A stretch of 6,611 bases of DNA from assembly GCA_030625445.1 (NCBI GenBank), contig DAOUQU010000089.1, forward strand, positions 1 to 6,611, given 5' to 3'. Within the stretch, counting starts at the first letter, position 1; every line of letters begins with the position of its first letter. Of this stretch, positions 5,059-6,611 are shown in pieces. A program made the translations under genes and the position numbers. This stretch comes from Gammaproteobacteria bacterium (GTDB taxonomy: Bacteria; Pseudomonadota; Gammaproteobacteria; Chromatiales; Chromatiaceae). The notes below the pieces were generated by a model. It saw only the letters and a list, made by a program, of their open reading frames with translations. It did no database searches and had not been told where the DNA came from.

Positions 5059-6237
5059 ATGAGCAAAAAAAATCTTATCAGCAGCGTACTGATCGCTGCA
5101 TCCATCGGCATACTGATTGCAATCTTTTATTCGCCGATATGGTGGGTTGCACTAACGGCGCCAAACTACCCGGAAGAGGCCTTTCCGGATGGAGTGAAAA
5201 TTGAATTTCACATGAACGGGGTTTTCAACGGCTGTAAAAAAATCGAAAAGGAGGAGATCACCGAGGATGAAGCGCTCGACTGCGTGCATGAGATGGATAC
5301 CATCAACCACTATGTGGGGATGTATCCGATCGCATCCGGTGGCGTCATCGAACGCGCATTTTCACAGTTTCTGGTTGCTCTGCTTGGCATAATGCTGCTG
5401 GGTTTCCTCTGCCGCAAGCCAAAGATCCGCATGCTGATCATGAGTGTCGGTTTTGCCGGGCTTGCCGTGTGGATGTATTTGACCTGGTACGCAAAGGATG
5501 GTCTCTCCTACCAGAACTCCGGATATATGCATGCGCTGGTGACTGCGCTCGACCAGGATACTGAGAGAGATCTTCCTGCCTTTGATGTCGACGAGATCGA
5601 TGCCAAACCCAGTGAGGCATTGGTCAAGCTGCGCAAGGCGCAGGATATCGAAACTGCAGCTACGACCTCACAGCAGCCTGCTGAAGATACAAGATCCGAG
5701 AAACAGGCGAATATCGATCATCTGCGCGGCACCTTCGAAAAATCCCAGGAACGCAAGCCTGAAGTCGAACGTCTAAGCTGGGATGGCAGTGGTTCGCAGA
5801 TGATGTCGTGGCATTATGCGGCCAGTCTTGGCAAGTATTTCAACAACCCGGAGGAGATCCGGCCAATGGTTGCCACCATGGCATTGGTTGCTGAAGGACT
5901 CTTCTGGGGAATCCTGGCGGTGATGGTGTTGCTGGTCTTCGGCGCGCGCAAGAACAGCGGCCTGCTCTACTGGCTGTTGATTCTGGTTCCCATGGCGCTG
6001 CCGCTGTTCTTCCTGATCGAATACTCCGCCTGGTTATGGTGGTATGGCCATACCCTCAATGCGATGGGCGCCTTCACGGTCAAACCCTTCATGCCGACCG
6101 TCTTCGGCCAGGGCAAGGTGGCGCAGTTTACGACCCACTCCTATCCTTCAATCGGCTTCGGACTGATGCTGCTGATGTCGGTGCTGCTGGCGCTGGCGGC
6201 GCTGTTGAGGCGTAAAGCTCTCAAAGAAGAAGGGTAG
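5059..6237 (+). CDS. nosB: NosB-type polytopic membrane protein of the clade II nos cluster
   Basis: A 392-aa inner-membrane protein from the ATG at 5059; a TTG two codons upstream is a less likely start, and the ribosome binding site is weak (GCGG at 5047-5050). Hydrophobic segments fall at about 6-31, 101-118, 124-144, 271-295, 303-322 and 366-384, giving six predicted helices. The loop after helix 1 holds two cysteines, C59 and C75, and the motif INHYVGMYPIA (82-92). A charged, low-hydrophobicity stretch of about 80 residues (165-250) separates the two helix groups. Position between nosZ with its cytochromes and nosD is that of nosB in clade II clusters, where it encodes a membrane protein of undefined role, thought to be in electron supply or maturation. 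The symbol rests on context and topology rather than on a known catalytic motif. It overlaps the nosD ribosome binding site. Confidence 0.8.
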   Translation: MSKKNLISSVLIAASIGILIAIFYSPIWWVALTAPNYPEEAFPDGVKIEFHMNGVFNGCKKIEKEEITEDEALDCVHEMDTINHYVGMYPIASGGVIERAFSQFLVALLGIMLLGFLCRKPKIRMLIMSVGFAGLAVWMYLTWYAKDGLSYQNSGYMHALVTALDQDTERDLPAFDVDEIDAKPSEALVKLRKAQDIETAATTSQQPAEDTRSEKQANIDHLRGTFEKSQERKPEVERLSWDGSGSQMMSWHYAASLGKYFNNPEEIRPMVATMALVAEGLFWGILAVMVLLVFGARKNSGLLYWLLILVPMALPLFFLIEYSAWLWWYGHTLNAMGAFTVKPFMPTVFGQGKVAQFTTHSYPSIGFGLMLLMSVLLALAALLRRKALKEEG

Positions 6238-6241
6238 TTAG

Positions 6242-6611
6242 ATGGGGCAGAAGTTCGTAGGATGTGCTGAGGAACGAAGCGCATCGATCGCGACAGATGC
6301 GCTTCGCAAGCTCAGCACATCCTACGTTCTACTACTGTTGTTGTTAGCAGGCTTCCCTATTTCCGCATCAGCGGAGCAATACCCTTCTTTCCAGGAGCTT
6401 GTCGACGCCGTTGAGGAGGGGGGAACGCTGACCCCTCCACCAGGCATCTATGCCGGACCGGTGGTTATCGACAAGCCGATGACAATCGATGGCGGCAATA
6501 AAGTTACCATCGATGCCGACGGCAAAGGTACGGTGGTGCTGCTCGATACCGATGGCGCGACACTGAAAAACCTGCATCTCACCAACTCCGGCGAATCACA
6601 CAATGACCTTG
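6242..6611 (+). CDS. nosD: NosD, periplasmic copper-centre maturation protein, N-terminal part (runs off right edge)
   Basis: An open frame of 123 codons continues past the right edge. NosD is a periplasmic right-handed beta-helix protein needed for CuZ assembly in NosZ, acting with the NosFY ABC transporter. After the signal peptide (cleavage predicted after SASA, residue 44) the protein begins EQYPSFQELVDAVEEGG. It then shows the repeating strands of the NosD/CASH fold: GIYAGPVVIDKPMTIDG, NKVTIDADGKGTVV and GATLKNLHLTNSGESHND. The ATG at 6242 follows the nosB stop by 4 bp and has GAAGGG (6229-6234) at a 7-nt spacing; no other ATG fits. The n-region of the signal peptide is unusually long because codons 6-28 are exactly a 69-bp palindromic repeat (6257-6325). 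The hydrophobic core VLLLLLLAGF follows directly. Confidence 0.92.
   Translation, partial: MGQKFVGCAEERSASIATDALRKLSTSYVLLLLLLAGFPISASAEQYPSFQELVDAVEEGGTLTPPPGIYAGPVVIDKPMTIDGGNKVTIDADGKGTVVLLDTDGATLKNLHLTNSGESHNDL
6257..6325. repeat. 69-bp GTAG...CTAC palindromic repeat inside nosD
   Basis: The left arm (6257-6285) starts GTAGGATGTGCTGAG and ends CGAAGCGCATC. The right arm (6296-6325) is its reverse complement apart from an internal GAA versus CTTG bulge. This gives 15-bp and 11-bp stems and a 10-nt apical loop. GTTC directly flanks both sides (6253-6256 and 6326-6329). A GTAG end is also a hallmark of REP elements mobilised by RAYT transposases; membership is inference. In mRNA the hairpin would begin 15 nt after the nosD start codon. 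Confidence 0.8.

Overview
The window holds the 5' part of a nitrous oxide reductase (nos) locus of the clade II (Sec-exported, 'atypical') type, most likely from a gammaproteobacterium or a related denitrifying proteobacterium. This rests on a clade II-like NosZ with a plain Sec signal peptide, a gene order of nosZ, two cytochromes c, nosB-like and nosD, Fnr/Dnr-type TTGAT-N4-ATCAA boxes, and several short palindromic intergenic repeats. The species cannot be fixed from the sequence; the lineage is an inference.

Layout: (1) 1-110, minus strand: the N-terminus of moaB (molybdenum cofactor biosynthesis), running off the left edge, with a good -10 box at 151-156. (2) 111-397: divergent control region with a three-copy TGACCAC/GTGGTCA palindrome and a perfect Fnr-type box at 357-370. 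(3) 398-565: a 55-aa small ORF with a good Shine-Dalgarno. (4) 566-1204: long non-coding stretch with a composite palindromic repeat (625-807), overlapping palindromes (934-973) and a perfect Fnr-type box (982-995) placed to drive nosZ. (5) 1205-3505: nosZ, followed by a strong intrinsic terminator. (6) 3576-3793: second regulatory region with two more Fnr-type boxes. (7) 3794-4114 and 4144-4854: a monohaem and a dihaem periplasmic c-type cytochrome. (8) 4855-5058: spacer filled largely by a ~109-bp palindromic element. (9) 5059-6237: a six-helix membrane protein of NosB type. (10) 6242-6611: nosD, cut by the right edge, whose signal-peptide coding region contains a 69-bp palindromic repeat in frame.

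How it works together: NosZ reduces N2O to N2 in the periplasm. The two cytochromes are plausible electron carriers to it, since this NosZ has no fused haem domain. NosB and NosD belong to the membrane/periplasmic accessory set for electron supply and Cu centre maturation; the rest of the set (nosG, C, H, F, Y, L in related clusters) would lie to the right. The Fnr-type boxes point to induction under low oxygen and/or by nitrogen oxides, with nosZ and the cytochrome genes as separate units.

The most notable observation is the palindromic repeat inside nosD. It is exactly 23 codons, starts and ends on codon boundaries, and its conceptual removal leaves a compact textbook signal peptide.
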